DNA of 42,502 nucleotides, taken from CAZTZL01 sp964617625. GTDB taxonomy: Bacteria; Zhuqueibacterota; QNDG01; DSAB01. Numbering within the stretch: position 1 is the stretch's first letter; each line of letters opens with the position of its first letter. Under the pieces are notes generated by a model. It was not told where the DNA came from, did no database searches, and saw only the letters and a program-made list of their open reading frames with translations. Made by a program: the position numbers and the translations under genes. Below, in pieces: positions 31,281 to 39,092 of the stretch. The DNA is taken from positions 1-42,502 of the forward strand of contig CAZTZL010000021.1 of the NCBI GenBank assembly GCA_964617625.1, in the 5' to 3' direction.

Positions 31281-34259
31281 ATGAACTGCCTCAAAAAGAT
31301 CCATAGAGTTACTCCCGATACTCAATTCAGGATTTCCCCAAAAACTGTGAGTCGTTTATCCCGGATAATTCCGATTCGTCTAACACCTTGGTTCTTCTTG
31401 ATAATTTTCGCCATAACACAAAATATTCACGGACTCGACAAATCATCTTACATCACATCGGAAAAAATCAAGGGGAGTTTCCCGCTGTTCTCACACGGAA
31501 AAACCACACCATTAATTGCAAGCACACACGATTATCCGGGTGTCCTTCGCGTTGTTAATAATTTAAAGACGGATATGGAACGGGTAACAAATATCAATAC
31601 GGTAATTTACATGGATACCATCCCAAAAATCAAACAGGCGGTTCTGATCGGAACATTGGGAAAAAGTCCGCTGATCAACCAGCTAATGAACACTGGAAAA
31701 CTTCACGTCGAAGCCATTCAAGGAAAATGGGAAACGTTTATGATTCAGAAAGTTGACAATCCATTTAAGAACGTCAAACAGGCTCTCGTTATTGTCGGCA
31801 GCGACAAACGGGGAACCATTTACGGAATGTACGATCTCTCCGAAAAAATCGGCGTCTCTCCATGGACCTGGTGGGCGGATGTGCCTCCGAAAAAAATGAA
31901 AGCCCTTTATGTTCTGCCGGGACGCCATATACAGGGTGAACCTGCTGTAAAATACCGCGGCATCTTTTTAAACGATGAAGAGCCTTGTCTGGGCCGGTGG
32001 GCCGTGGAAAATTACGGGGGATTCAATCATCAATTCTATGAAAAGGTGTTCGAATTGATCCTGCGGCTCAAGGGCAATTTCCTGTGGCCGGCCATGTGGT
32101 GGGCCGCTTTTAATATTGATGATCCCGAAAATCCCGGACTCGCCGACGAGATGGGCATTGTCATGAGCACGTCGCATCACGAGCCGATGCTGCGGTCCCA
32201 GCAGGAATGGAAACGTGAAGGATCGGGCGCATGGAACTACGAAACGAACGGGGCCGCGCTCCGCGAATTCTGGAGACAGGGCATCCGAAACATGGATTCG
32301 CACGAGAGTATCATCACGCTCGCGATGCGGGGCGACGGCGATATGGCCATGTCCGAAGACACCAACATTGCCCTGCTCGAAAAGATTGTCGAGGATCAAC
32401 GGGAAATCATTTCGGATGTCACAGGAAAGGACATCACCACCATTCCCCAGGTTTGGGCGCTGTATAAAGAAGTTCAGGATTACTACGACAAAGGCATGAC
32501 TGTTCCGAATGATGTCACACTGCTCTTATGCGATGACAACTGGGGGAATGTGCGCAGACTTCCCAAACCGGACGCTCCTCCCCGATCCGGCGGGTACGGC
32601 ATGTATTACCATTTCGATTTTGTGGGCGGGCCGAGAAGCTACAAATGGCTGAACACCAATCCCATTCCCAGAGTATGGGAACAAATGCACCTCTGCTATA
32701 AATACGGTGTGGATCGTATCTGGCTCGTCAATGTCGGCGACCTGAAGCCGATGGAATTCCCGATTTCCTTTTTTCTAAATTATGCCTGGAACCCGGATCA
32801 GTGGCCGGCCAGCCGCCTGACCGATTACATGCGGCTCTGGGCCGAAGAGCAGTTCGGTCCCGAACATGCGTCTGACATTGCGGATATTCTGACAAAATAC
32901 ACCAAATACAACGGCCGCCGAAAACCGGAAATGCTCGAACCGGACACCTACAGCCTGATCCATTACAGGGAAGCCGAAACCGTAGTCGCGGACTACAACG
33001 CATTGCTTACAAAAGCCGAAAATATTTCAAAAATGCTTCCATCTCAATATCAGGATGCCTATTATGAACTGGTGCTTCATCCGGTGAAAGCCTGCGCGAA
33101 TTTGAATGACCTCTATGTAACTGTTGCCAAAAACCGTTTGTACGCTGCTCAGGGCCGCGCTGCAGCGAACGATCTAACTGAAAAGGCTGAAGCGTTGTTT
33201 GAAAAGGACGCGGAAATTTCCCACTATTACAACAAAATTCTGGCTGACGGAAAATGGAACCACATGATGGATCAGACGCATATCGGATATACCTACTGGA
33301 ACCAGCCTGAAAAGAATACCATGCCGGAAGTTATAAAAATCAATCTGCCCGATTCCGCGGAGATGGGCGTGTCCATCGAAGGGACAGACAAATGGTGGCC
33401 TGCCGAGCCGAGTGAAGCCGTTCTGCCTGAATTTGATCCATACAATCAATCAATTTATTACATCACCGTCTTTAATCGAGGGAAAAAATCCTTCGATTTT
33501 TCGGCCAACTCCGGAGCGTCCTGGTTCATTGTCACACCCAAATCCGGCCGTATTGAAAAGGAAACACAGATCAAAGTCAGTGTGGATTGGCCGAATGCGC
33601 CGAAAGGCATTCACCGGATTCCCATTACCCTATCCGGCCCGAATGAAACGACAGTGCAGGTGACGGCGGTTGTCCGCAATCCCGAATCTCCAAAACCGGA
33701 CGAAGTCCGCGGATTTGTGGAAAACAATGGATATATTTCTATTGAAGCCGAACATTGCACACGGGCTGTCAATTCGGAAACCATCAAATGGCTCTGCATA
33801 CCGAACCTAAGCCGAACCCTTTCAGGTATGACGCCCGTTCCGGTAACAGCAGAGAGCCAGCACCCAGGAGGAAACAGTCCCCGTCTGGAATACAGCATGC
33901 ATCTTTTTAACAGCGGAGAAGTCGAGGTTCACGCCTATTTCTCCCCCACACAGAATTTCCTGAACACACAGGGACTGCGATACGGAATTTCATTTGACAA
34001 TGAACCGGTGCAGATCATCAATATCCATATCAATGACACAATTCCCGACTGGAAATACCCGCAGACCTGGAACGAGGCTGTAAGCAACAACATTAAAATC
34101 ATGGTTTCAAAACATACCATTAAAAACCCCGGGGAGCACGTCCTGAAATTATGGATGGCCGATCCGGGACTCGTCCTCCAGAAAATCGTCGTGGATACCG
34201 GCGGACTCAAACCAACTTATCTCGGCCCGCCGGAGAGTTATTTCCGGTCTGAAAAATAA
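31281..34259 (+). CDS. alpha-glucuronidase, GH115
   Basis: A 992-residue enzyme acting on xylans carrying (4-O-methyl)glucuronic acid. An unusually long basic N-terminus precedes a signal segment (PWFFLIIFAITQNIHG, about 36-51). GH115 landmarks are IVGSDKRGTIYGMYDLSEKI, SPWTWWADVPP, VKYRGIFLNDEEPCLGRWA, LKGNFLWPAMWWAAFNIDDP, GIVMSTSHHEPMLRSQQEW and LAMRGDGDMAMSEDTN. The C-terminal accessory domain begins around NGYISIEAEHCTR. AGGAG lies 8 bp before the ATG. It is the last gene of the GH8-GH115 unit. Family assignment is strong; the catalytic residues were not assigned by eye. Confidence 0.93.
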   Translation: MNCLKKIHRVTPDTQFRISPKTVSRLSRIIPIRLTPWFFLIIFAITQNIHGLDKSSYITSEKIKGSFPLFSHGKTTPLIASTHDYPGVLRVVNNLKTDMERVTNINTVIYMDTIPKIKQAVLIGTLGKSPLINQLMNTGKLHVEAIQGKWETFMIQKVDNPFKNVKQALVIVGSDKRGTIYGMYDLSEKIGVSPWTWWADVPPKKMKALYVLPGRHIQGEPAVKYRGIFLNDEEPCLGRWAVENYGGFNHQFYEKVFELILRLKGNFLWPAMWWAAFNIDDPENPGLADEMGIVMSTSHHEPMLRSQQEWKREGSGAWNYETNGAALREFWRQGIRNMDSHESIITLAMRGDGDMAMSEDTNIALLEKIVEDQREIISDVTGKDITTIPQVWALYKEVQDYYDKGMTVPNDVTLLLCDDNWGNVRRLPKPDAPPRSGGYGMYYHFDFVGGPRSYKWLNTNPIPRVWEQMHLCYKYGVDRIWLVNVGDLKPMEFPISFFLNYAWNPDQWPASRLTDYMRLWAEEQFGPEHASDIADILTKYTKYNGRRKPEMLEPDTYSLIHYREAETVVADYNALLTKAENISKMLPSQYQDAYYELVLHPVKACANLNDLYVTVAKNRLYAAQGRAAANDLTEKAEALFEKDAEISHYYNKILADGKWNHMMDQTHIGYTYWNQPEKNTMPEVIKINLPDSAEMGVSIEGTDKWWPAEPSEAVLPEFDPYNQSIYYITVFNRGKKSFDFSANSGASWFIVTPKSGRIEKETQIKVSVDWPNAPKGIHRIPITLSGPNETTVQVTAVVRNPESPKPDEVRGFVENNGYISIEAEHCTRAVNSETIKWLCIPNLSRTLSGMTPVPVTAESQHPGGNSPRLEYSMHLFNSGEVEVHAYFSPTQNFLNTQGLRYGISFDNEPVQIINIHINDTIPDWKYPQTWNEAVSNNIKIMVSKHTIKNPGEHVLKLWMADPGLVLQKIVVDTGGLKPTYLGPPESYFRSEK

Positions 34260-34296
34260 TAATTATAAAAAGCAGAATTACAACGAATGTCATTTT

Positions 34297-34373
34297 TTTG
34301 TCATTCCTGCGGATGCAGGAATCTCCTGAATTTTAATTATTATGAGATTCCGGGACAAGCCCGGAATGACAAA
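34297..34373. repeat. double-hairpin intergenic repeat (REP-like)
   Basis: Outer arms TTTGTCATTCC (34297-34307) and GGAATGACAAA (34363-34373) are complementary. Each half has its own hairpin: CCTGC-ggat-GCAGG on the left, TTCCGGG-acaag-CCCGGAA on the right. It belongs to the widespread GTCATTCC...GGAATGAC intergenic repeat type. Confidence 0.7.
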
Positions 34374-34399
34374 TCCTAACTCGATAAAATATTTTCGCT

Positions 34400-34424
34400 C
34401 GGCGAGGTGTTAAACACCTTGCCG
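34400..34424. repeat. near-perfect palindrome before the cassette array
   Basis: CGGCGAGGTGTT (34400-34411) and AACACCTTGCCG (34413-34424) pair with one mismatch-type position. No T-run follows. A related GCTCGGCG...GTTAA string occurs at 29213. Between 34425 and 34613 there are AT-rich direct repeats (AATGCATATA) but no gene. Confidence 0.5.
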
Positions 34425-34579
34425 TTACGACAACTAAAACCAGACACATTCAGGAGCAAGAATAATTCTGTCTACTTTGATCAATATGGAGATTAACACC
34501 TGAACAATATAGCTAATGAAAATGCATATAGAATGCATATAACATATATAAATAGATGCATTTATCCACATATAGATGC

Positions 34580-34608
34580 TTTTAATAAAAGCATATAGGC
34601 CGTATAAT
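34580..34608 (+). promoter_or_regulatory. candidate promoter at cassette array entrance
   Basis: A consensus TATAAT (34603-34608) lies 5 bp before the cassette boundary GTTGGGC, with a weak -35-like TTTTAA (34580-34585) 17 bp upstream. It would read directly into the cupin cassette. Functional status is inferred from sequence only. Confidence 0.45.
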
Positions 34609-34613
34609 ACTAG

Positions 34614-34623
34614 GTTGGGCGGC
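34614..34623 (+). other. cassette boundary (R' type core GTTGGGC)
   Basis: GTTGGGCGGC here is the exact reverse complement of GCCGCCCAAC at 35104-35113, the left end of the attC behind the cupin gene. GTTGGGC fits the GTTRRRY core. The upstream side shows no clear attC partner, so it may be an attI remnant or a secondary insertion site. Confidence 0.8.
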
Positions 34624-34635
34624 AGAAAGGTGATC

Positions 34636-35100
34636 ATGAAGAAACCAGCTAATCTCAATGACATCCCGGAAATCCATAGCACGGACCCTGAGCGCAAATT
34701 GATGACAATGACTAAGAAGCTAGGAGGATTGGCGGGTAGCGAAAGACTGTATGTCAATATCGACTATGTGCGACCAGGAGATCAGAGCGCAAAGTATCAT
34801 TCCCATTCTTTGCAGGAGGAGTTCTTCCTAATCTTGAAGGGCTCTGGGACTCTACGAATTCAGGGGGAAACATTCCCTGTAAGGGCAGGTGACTTTCTTG
34901 CGAAGCCGGCGGGCAGGGGAATTGCACATCAATTCATTAATGATGGGACAGAGGTGCTTGAAATCCTCGATTGCGGCACCGTTGAGTTCGAAGATGTTGC
35001 CGAGTACCCGGACGAGGACATTCTGTTAGTAAGAAAGACCAGGACGGCCTTTCACCGTTCGGCCGCGCTCAAAGGCTGGTCCTCCGATCCGAATGAATAA
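34636..35100 (+). CDS. cupin-domain protein (integron cassette gene)
   Basis: A 154-residue single-domain cupin. Motif 1 is RPGDQSAKYHSHSLQEEFF with HSH and a Glu six residues on; the intermotif is ILKGSGTLRIQGETFPV; motif 2 is AGRGIAHQFINDG. It therefore has a plausible metal site and may be a dioxygenase, isomerase or binding protein; the sequence does not tell. The ATG at 34636 is chosen over one at 34576 because AAAGGTGAT lies just upstream and the earlier start would lie outside the cassette. The gene begins 16 bp inside the cassette and ends 6 bp before the attC left core, the compact layout of integron cassettes. Its base composition differs from the AT-rich second cassette. Confidence 0.85.
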   Translation: MKKPANLNDIPEIHSTDPERKLMTMTKKLGGLAGSERLYVNIDYVRPGDQSAKYHSHSLQEEFFLILKGSGTLRIQGETFPVRAGDFLAKPAGRGIAHQFINDGTEVLEILDCGTVEFEDVAEYPDEDILLVRKTRTAFHRSAALKGWSSDPNE

Positions 35101-35106
35101 GCAGCC

Positions 35107-35222
35107 GCCCAACAACCCGTTGCACCGGACCCAGATACTCAAGGGGGGCTGAGGTTCCAAGGTGCTCTTTTGCTCGGAGCCCTTCGCAAGAGAAGCCTGG
35201 TCCGGTGAGCGCGGCGTTATGT
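35107..35222 (+). other. attC recombination site of cupin cassette
   Basis: This 116-bp site runs from R'' GCCCAAC (35107-35113) to R' GTTATGT (35216-35222). The inner arms CACCGGACC (35123-35131) and GGTCCGGTG (35199-35207) pair perfectly. Next to them CGTTG on the left faces CGCT-type bases on the right with one unpaired G, the extrahelical G typical of attC L'' boxes. The variable centre is about 65 bp with further short stems. Confidence 0.88.
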
Positions 35223-35312
35223 GTATCGAAAAAGTATTTTCCATTGGATAGATCGTCCTTTATTTAGTAATAAAACTACACTGAAAATCTACATACATAA
35301 GGATAAAATATT

Positions 35313-36431
35313 ATGAGACGGCAAATAGTTATCTTAATTGCAACAGTTCTTTTTATTTCCTGCATGCAGATGAAAAAGGAAAAACAAATAAAGGTAGAGA
35401 CAAACCATAATATTGAAACTCTGATAATATGTTTTGAAATTGCTGATAAAGGATTTTGGAACATTCCGTTTCAAGATTATCAACCGATGAAATACTTGGC
35501 GAGAACACGATTTGAAAAATATCGTGAGCACCAAGTGATTCATACTATAAATTCTCTTGTTGAAAAAGGATTTTGGCTTGACGCGATGGTTGAAGCATTA
35601 TTAAAATCCTCACCTTTACCCAATGCAGAATTGAAATATGAATTGGAGCCATCAACATTAGCAAGATTATCTGATAATGATGAAGAAGCAACACAATTAA
35701 TTAATGAATTTATTGATTCGCTAAATGACTTTTACCTGGAAGCAGACTTGCCCCAATATTTTCTAGAAAATAAAAAATACTTTGAATCAGTAAACAATGA
35801 AGTAAGAAAAAACTTACCGAACAAGAATTTTATCGTAACGATGGAACAATACTATGGAAAACAAAATGATAAATACACCCTGATACCTACTCCAACATTA
35901 TGGCACACCGCAGGTCTTGGATTGAGAATTAAAGGGGAAATCGGATTTCAGGTGTATAATATTTTCGGACCGCTAATTGTGACAAAAGATTCATTAAAAT
36001 TTGGATACGGCTATAATAATTCTGATAGGATATATGAATTAACGGTTCACGAATTTGGTCATTCTTTTATTAATCCAATTACTGAATTACCCGCTAATAG
36101 AGAAATTATCGAAAAGTATAAATATTTATATCAGCGTATCGCAGAAGAAATGAGAAAACAAGCTTACACCAACTGGTGGGCTTGTGTTACGGAACATATC
36201 GTAAGATTAGGTGAAATAAGAATTGCAAAGGCTTTCGGAGATTCTTCAACAGCTGACAAAATAAGGAATGATTATACCAATAATCTTAATTTTATATATT
36301 TACCCTTTTTAGAAAAGAAAATTGAGTCTTACGAAGCAAACAGAAACAAATATAAAACGATTGATGAATATATTCCCATTTTATTGAAATCATTTAGTGA
36401 AGTTGACACGTTAAATATCAGGGGAATTTAA
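35313..36431 (+). CDS. DUF4932-like zinc-peptidase lipoprotein (integron cassette gene)
   Basis: A 372-residue protein with a lipoprotein signal (VLFISC, Cys17) and a HEFGH zinc motif at residues 246-250 in ELTVHEFGHSFINP. Conserved-looking segments are WNIPFQDYQPMKYLARTRFE, GLRIKGEIGFQVYNIFGPL and YTNWWACVTEHIVRLGEIRI, where Glu may be the third ligand. This matches the DUF4932 group of putative metallopeptidases. It is clearly AT-rich relative to the flanking chromosomal genes, in keeping with transfer. AAGGAT lies 9 bp before the ATG. The gene sits between two attC sites, so it is the second cassette; a gene of more than 1 kb is large for a cassette. Substrate is unknown; it is probably anchored in a membrane facing the periplasm. 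Confidence 0.82.
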   Translation: MRRQIVILIATVLFISCMQMKKEKQIKVETNHNIETLIICFEIADKGFWNIPFQDYQPMKYLARTRFEKYREHQVIHTINSLVEKGFWLDAMVEALLKSSPLPNAELKYELEPSTLARLSDNDEEATQLINEFIDSLNDFYLEADLPQYFLENKKYFESVNNEVRKNLPNKNFIVTMEQYYGKQNDKYTLIPTPTLWHTAGLGLRIKGEIGFQVYNIFGPLIVTKDSLKFGYGYNNSDRIYELTVHEFGHSFINPITELPANREIIEKYKYLYQRIAEEMRKQAYTNWWACVTEHIVRLGEIRIAKAFGDSSTADKIRNDYTNNLNFIYLPFLEKKIESYEANRNKYKTIDEYIPILLKSFSEVDTLNIRGI

Positions 36432-36487
36432 TGTTTCTCTTGAATGATTTAAAACCAGATCCCAAATAATCATGCAATATAAAAAAC

Positions 36488-36674
36488 ACATAACATTTTG
36501 CTGCAATGGACGCAGCCAGTGTCCTGCGATTTTCATTTTTTAGTCAGGCTTTGGACAACTTTTGCTGTCCAGCAAATTTCAAACGGTGCGGACACTTTTT
36601 TTGTGTCTGCGAAATCTCCATCTTGCTTTAGGACAGTTAACGGTTTGGCTGCACCTCTGAGCATGGTGTTATCC
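36488..36674 (+). other. attC recombination site of DUF4932-like cassette
   Basis: The site runs from R'' ACATAAC (36488-36494) to R' GTTATCC (36668-36674). ACACATAAC (36486-36494) is the exact complement of GTTATGTGT at 35216-35224, the start of this cassette. The inner arms TGCTGCA on the left and TGAGCA on the right pair with one extra G, and GCAGCC pairs with GGCTGC. At about 187 bp it is longer than most attC; the centre holds hairpins TGGACA/TGTCCA (36552-36571) and GCGGACAC/GTGTCTGC (36588-36610). Confidence 0.8.
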
Positions 36675-36777
36675 AAATATTTTATTAAGATCTTAATATC
36701 CATCCATTGCAACTTCATCCCAAATCATTCGTAAACTTAGTGATAATTATTTCCAATCCACATTTATAGGAGGTGAC

Positions 36778-38868
36778 ATGATGCGCACCAGAATAAAGAG
36801 GAATTGCACTATTTCGTTCTTTGCACTGTTAATGTTCATTTTAACAGTATCTTTGACAGCAGCATCCACGATTCAGAATCCGATTATTCCGGAATTCAAT
36901 CAGCCGATTCCATTCGATCAATTCACAGCCGAAAGCGTGAACAAGGCAAGCGAGCAGACAATTCAAGCTGTCAAGACGGCAATTCAGCAGATTGCAGAGA
37001 TCAAACCCAAAGACCGTACATTTCAAAATACCATGAAAGCCCTGGATGATCTTTACGATCTTTTGAATACAGTCTGGAGCGAAGTCTATCTGATGGCCTA
37101 CACCCATCCCGATGATTCGCTCCGTGAAGCCTGCAACAACGTTGATGTGGCCTTTGAGAAATTCTCCAATGAACTGAGCATGGATGAACCCACCTTTCAG
37201 GCGGTTAAAGCCTATGCCAAAACCAAAGAGGCAAAATCTCTGAAAGGATACCAGAAAAAGTATTTAACCGAGACGCTCCGCGATTTCCGCAGAAACGGAT
37301 TCGACCTGCCGAAGAAAAAACGGGACGAGCTGAAAGCGCTTCAGGATCAGCTTTCCGAGCTCAGCAACCAGTTTTCAAAAAACATACGGGACTTCGATGA
37401 TTCACTGATCGTTTCGGAAGAAGAAATTCAGGGACTGCCCGAAGATTATAAAAAGGAACGCCGAAGGGAAGACGGCACATACAAGATCGATATGACCTAT
37501 CCCTCCATCATTCCTTTCTTTCAATATGCGGAATCGGATCAGGCGCGCAAAGCGCTTTATCTGAAATACAACAACTGCGCGGCAGACAAAAACCTGACTG
37601 TGCTTGACGACATGCTCCGCGTCCGTCAAAAAATCGTCGATATGCTGGGATATAAAACTTTCGCCGATTACCGGATCGAAACACGAATGGCAAAAACGCC
37701 AAAGGCAGTATGGGACTTCGAATACGATCTTATTAATCAATTGAAAGAAAAAGCCAAACTCGATTACGAGGAACTTTTGGAAGCCAAGCGCTCGCACACG
37801 GGCGATCCGAATGCCGATACCGTCTATTCCTGGGAAAAAACCTTCTACAACACACTTCTGCTTCGGACCAAATACAGCCTCGATCCCGAAGAAGTCAAAC
37901 AGTATTTCGAGCTGAATCATGTTTTAGACGGTTTGTTTACAATCAATCAGACATTATTTGATGTGACATTTAAAGAAGTTAAAGACCCTCCGGTCTGGCA
38001 CAAAGATGTTCGAATGTTCGAAGTATTTCAGGACGGACTCCTCATCGGCCGGTTTTATCTGGATCTCTTCCCCCGGCAGAACAAGTTCACACACGCCGCC
38101 CATTTCACATTGATGAAGGGCAGGGAAACCAATCAGGGATATCAACTTCCCACTGCTTCGCTCGTCTGTAACTTCCCCAAACCGACTGAAGACACGCCCT
38201 CATTGCTGAGCCACGATGAAACCGGGACCATGTTTCACGAATTCGGCCACATGCTTCACGGAATCCTTACTCACTCTCCGCTGAGCAGTTTTGCCGGCAC
38301 TTCGGTGGTTCGTGATTTTGTGGAAGTGCCTTCACAGCTGATGGAGAACTGGATATGGAATTATGACGCCTTACAACTGTTTGCAAAACATTACCAGACA
38401 GGTGAAACACTTCCAAAATCCCTGTACGAGAAAATGATCGCAACCAAAAATTTAAACTCGGGCAACAACTACCTTCAGCAGGTCTATTATGGTTTGCTCG
38501 ATATGACGTACAATGACGGATTCGATCCGGATGGAAAAATCACCACCACCGATGTCGTTAGAGATCTGCAGAATAAAGTGACTCTGTTCCCTTACGTGGA
38601 AGGATCGCACTTTCAGGCCAATTTCGGACATCTAACGGATTACGCGGCCGGATATTACGGTTATCTCTGGGCACTGGTCTATGCAGAAGACATATTCTCG
38701 GTTTTCGAGGAAAATGGTATTCTCGATAAAGAAACGGGAATCCGATACCGGGACGAAGTTCTGTCCAAAGGAGGCACGGAAGAACCCATCGTTTTAATTA
38801 AGACCTTTTTGGGCCGCGAACCCAACCAGAAAGCGTTTCTCAGATCCATCGGGCTTAACACAAATTAG
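36778..38868 (+). CDS. secreted M3-family oligopeptidase
   Basis: A 696-residue zinc peptidase with a signal sequence (ISFFALLMFILTVSLTAAST). The helical M3 fold carries the zinc motif HEFGH at residues 487-491 in GTMFHEFGHMLHGIL, and family segments such as RFYLDLFPRQNKFTHAAHFT, SFAGTSVVRDFVEVPSQLME and YAAGYYGYLWALVYAEDIFS. It resembles dipeptidyl carboxypeptidase/oligopeptidase A and should cleave short peptides. Most M3 enzymes are cytoplasmic; the signal places it in the periplasm. TAGGAGGTGA is a very strong ribosome site before the ATG. It lies immediately beyond the second attC but has none of its own, so it is chromosomal. Confidence 0.93.
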   Translation: MMRTRIKRNCTISFFALLMFILTVSLTAASTIQNPIIPEFNQPIPFDQFTAESVNKASEQTIQAVKTAIQQIAEIKPKDRTFQNTMKALDDLYDLLNTVWSEVYLMAYTHPDDSLREACNNVDVAFEKFSNELSMDEPTFQAVKAYAKTKEAKSLKGYQKKYLTETLRDFRRNGFDLPKKKRDELKALQDQLSELSNQFSKNIRDFDDSLIVSEEEIQGLPEDYKKERRREDGTYKIDMTYPSIIPFFQYAESDQARKALYLKYNNCAADKNLTVLDDMLRVRQKIVDMLGYKTFADYRIETRMAKTPKAVWDFEYDLINQLKEKAKLDYEELLEAKRSHTGDPNADTVYSWEKTFYNTLLLRTKYSLDPEEVKQYFELNHVLDGLFTINQTLFDVTFKEVKDPPVWHKDVRMFEVFQDGLLIGRFYLDLFPRQNKFTHAAHFTLMKGRETNQGYQLPTASLVCNFPKPTEDTPSLLSHDETGTMFHEFGHMLHGILTHSPLSSFAGTSVVRDFVEVPSQLMENWIWNYDALQLFAKHYQTGETLPKSLYEKMIATKNLNSGNNYLQQVYYGLLDMTYNDGFDPDGKITTTDVVRDLQNKVTLFPYVEGSHFQANFGHLTDYAAGYYGYLWALVYAEDIFSVFEENGILDKETGIRYRDEVLSKGGTEEPIVLIKTFLGREPNQKAFLRSIGLNTN

Positions 38869-38883
38869 ATTCTCGGAATTAAT

Positions 38884-38926
38884 CCTCTCTCTCCCAAATA
38901 TCATATTGGGAGGGGGAGGACTTTTC
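38884..38926 (+). terminator. hairpin after M3 peptidase gene, likely terminator
   Basis: CCTCTCTCTCCC (38884-38895) pairs with GGGAGGGGGAGG (38908-38919) with two G-U pairs, followed by ACTTTTC. It resembles the hairpin at 21409-21430. No gene lies in 38869-39092. Confidence 0.6.
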
Positions 38927-39092
38927 ACTTCATCTTTGAAATTCCCCGAACAATTCATGCAAAGAAATTCCATAAAAGTCTTTGAATATTTTGGAAAAAC
39001 AATTATATTTATTTCATTCTCTAGCTCAGCCAATTCAATGAAAAACAGCCGAATTTTTAATGGAATCGAAAATCGGGGAAAGGAGCAAATCA

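Noticed and set aside
36498..36734. 78-codon plus-strand frame after the DUF4932-like gene
   Set aside because: It lies within the attC site and its hairpins; the open frame is explained by that structure.
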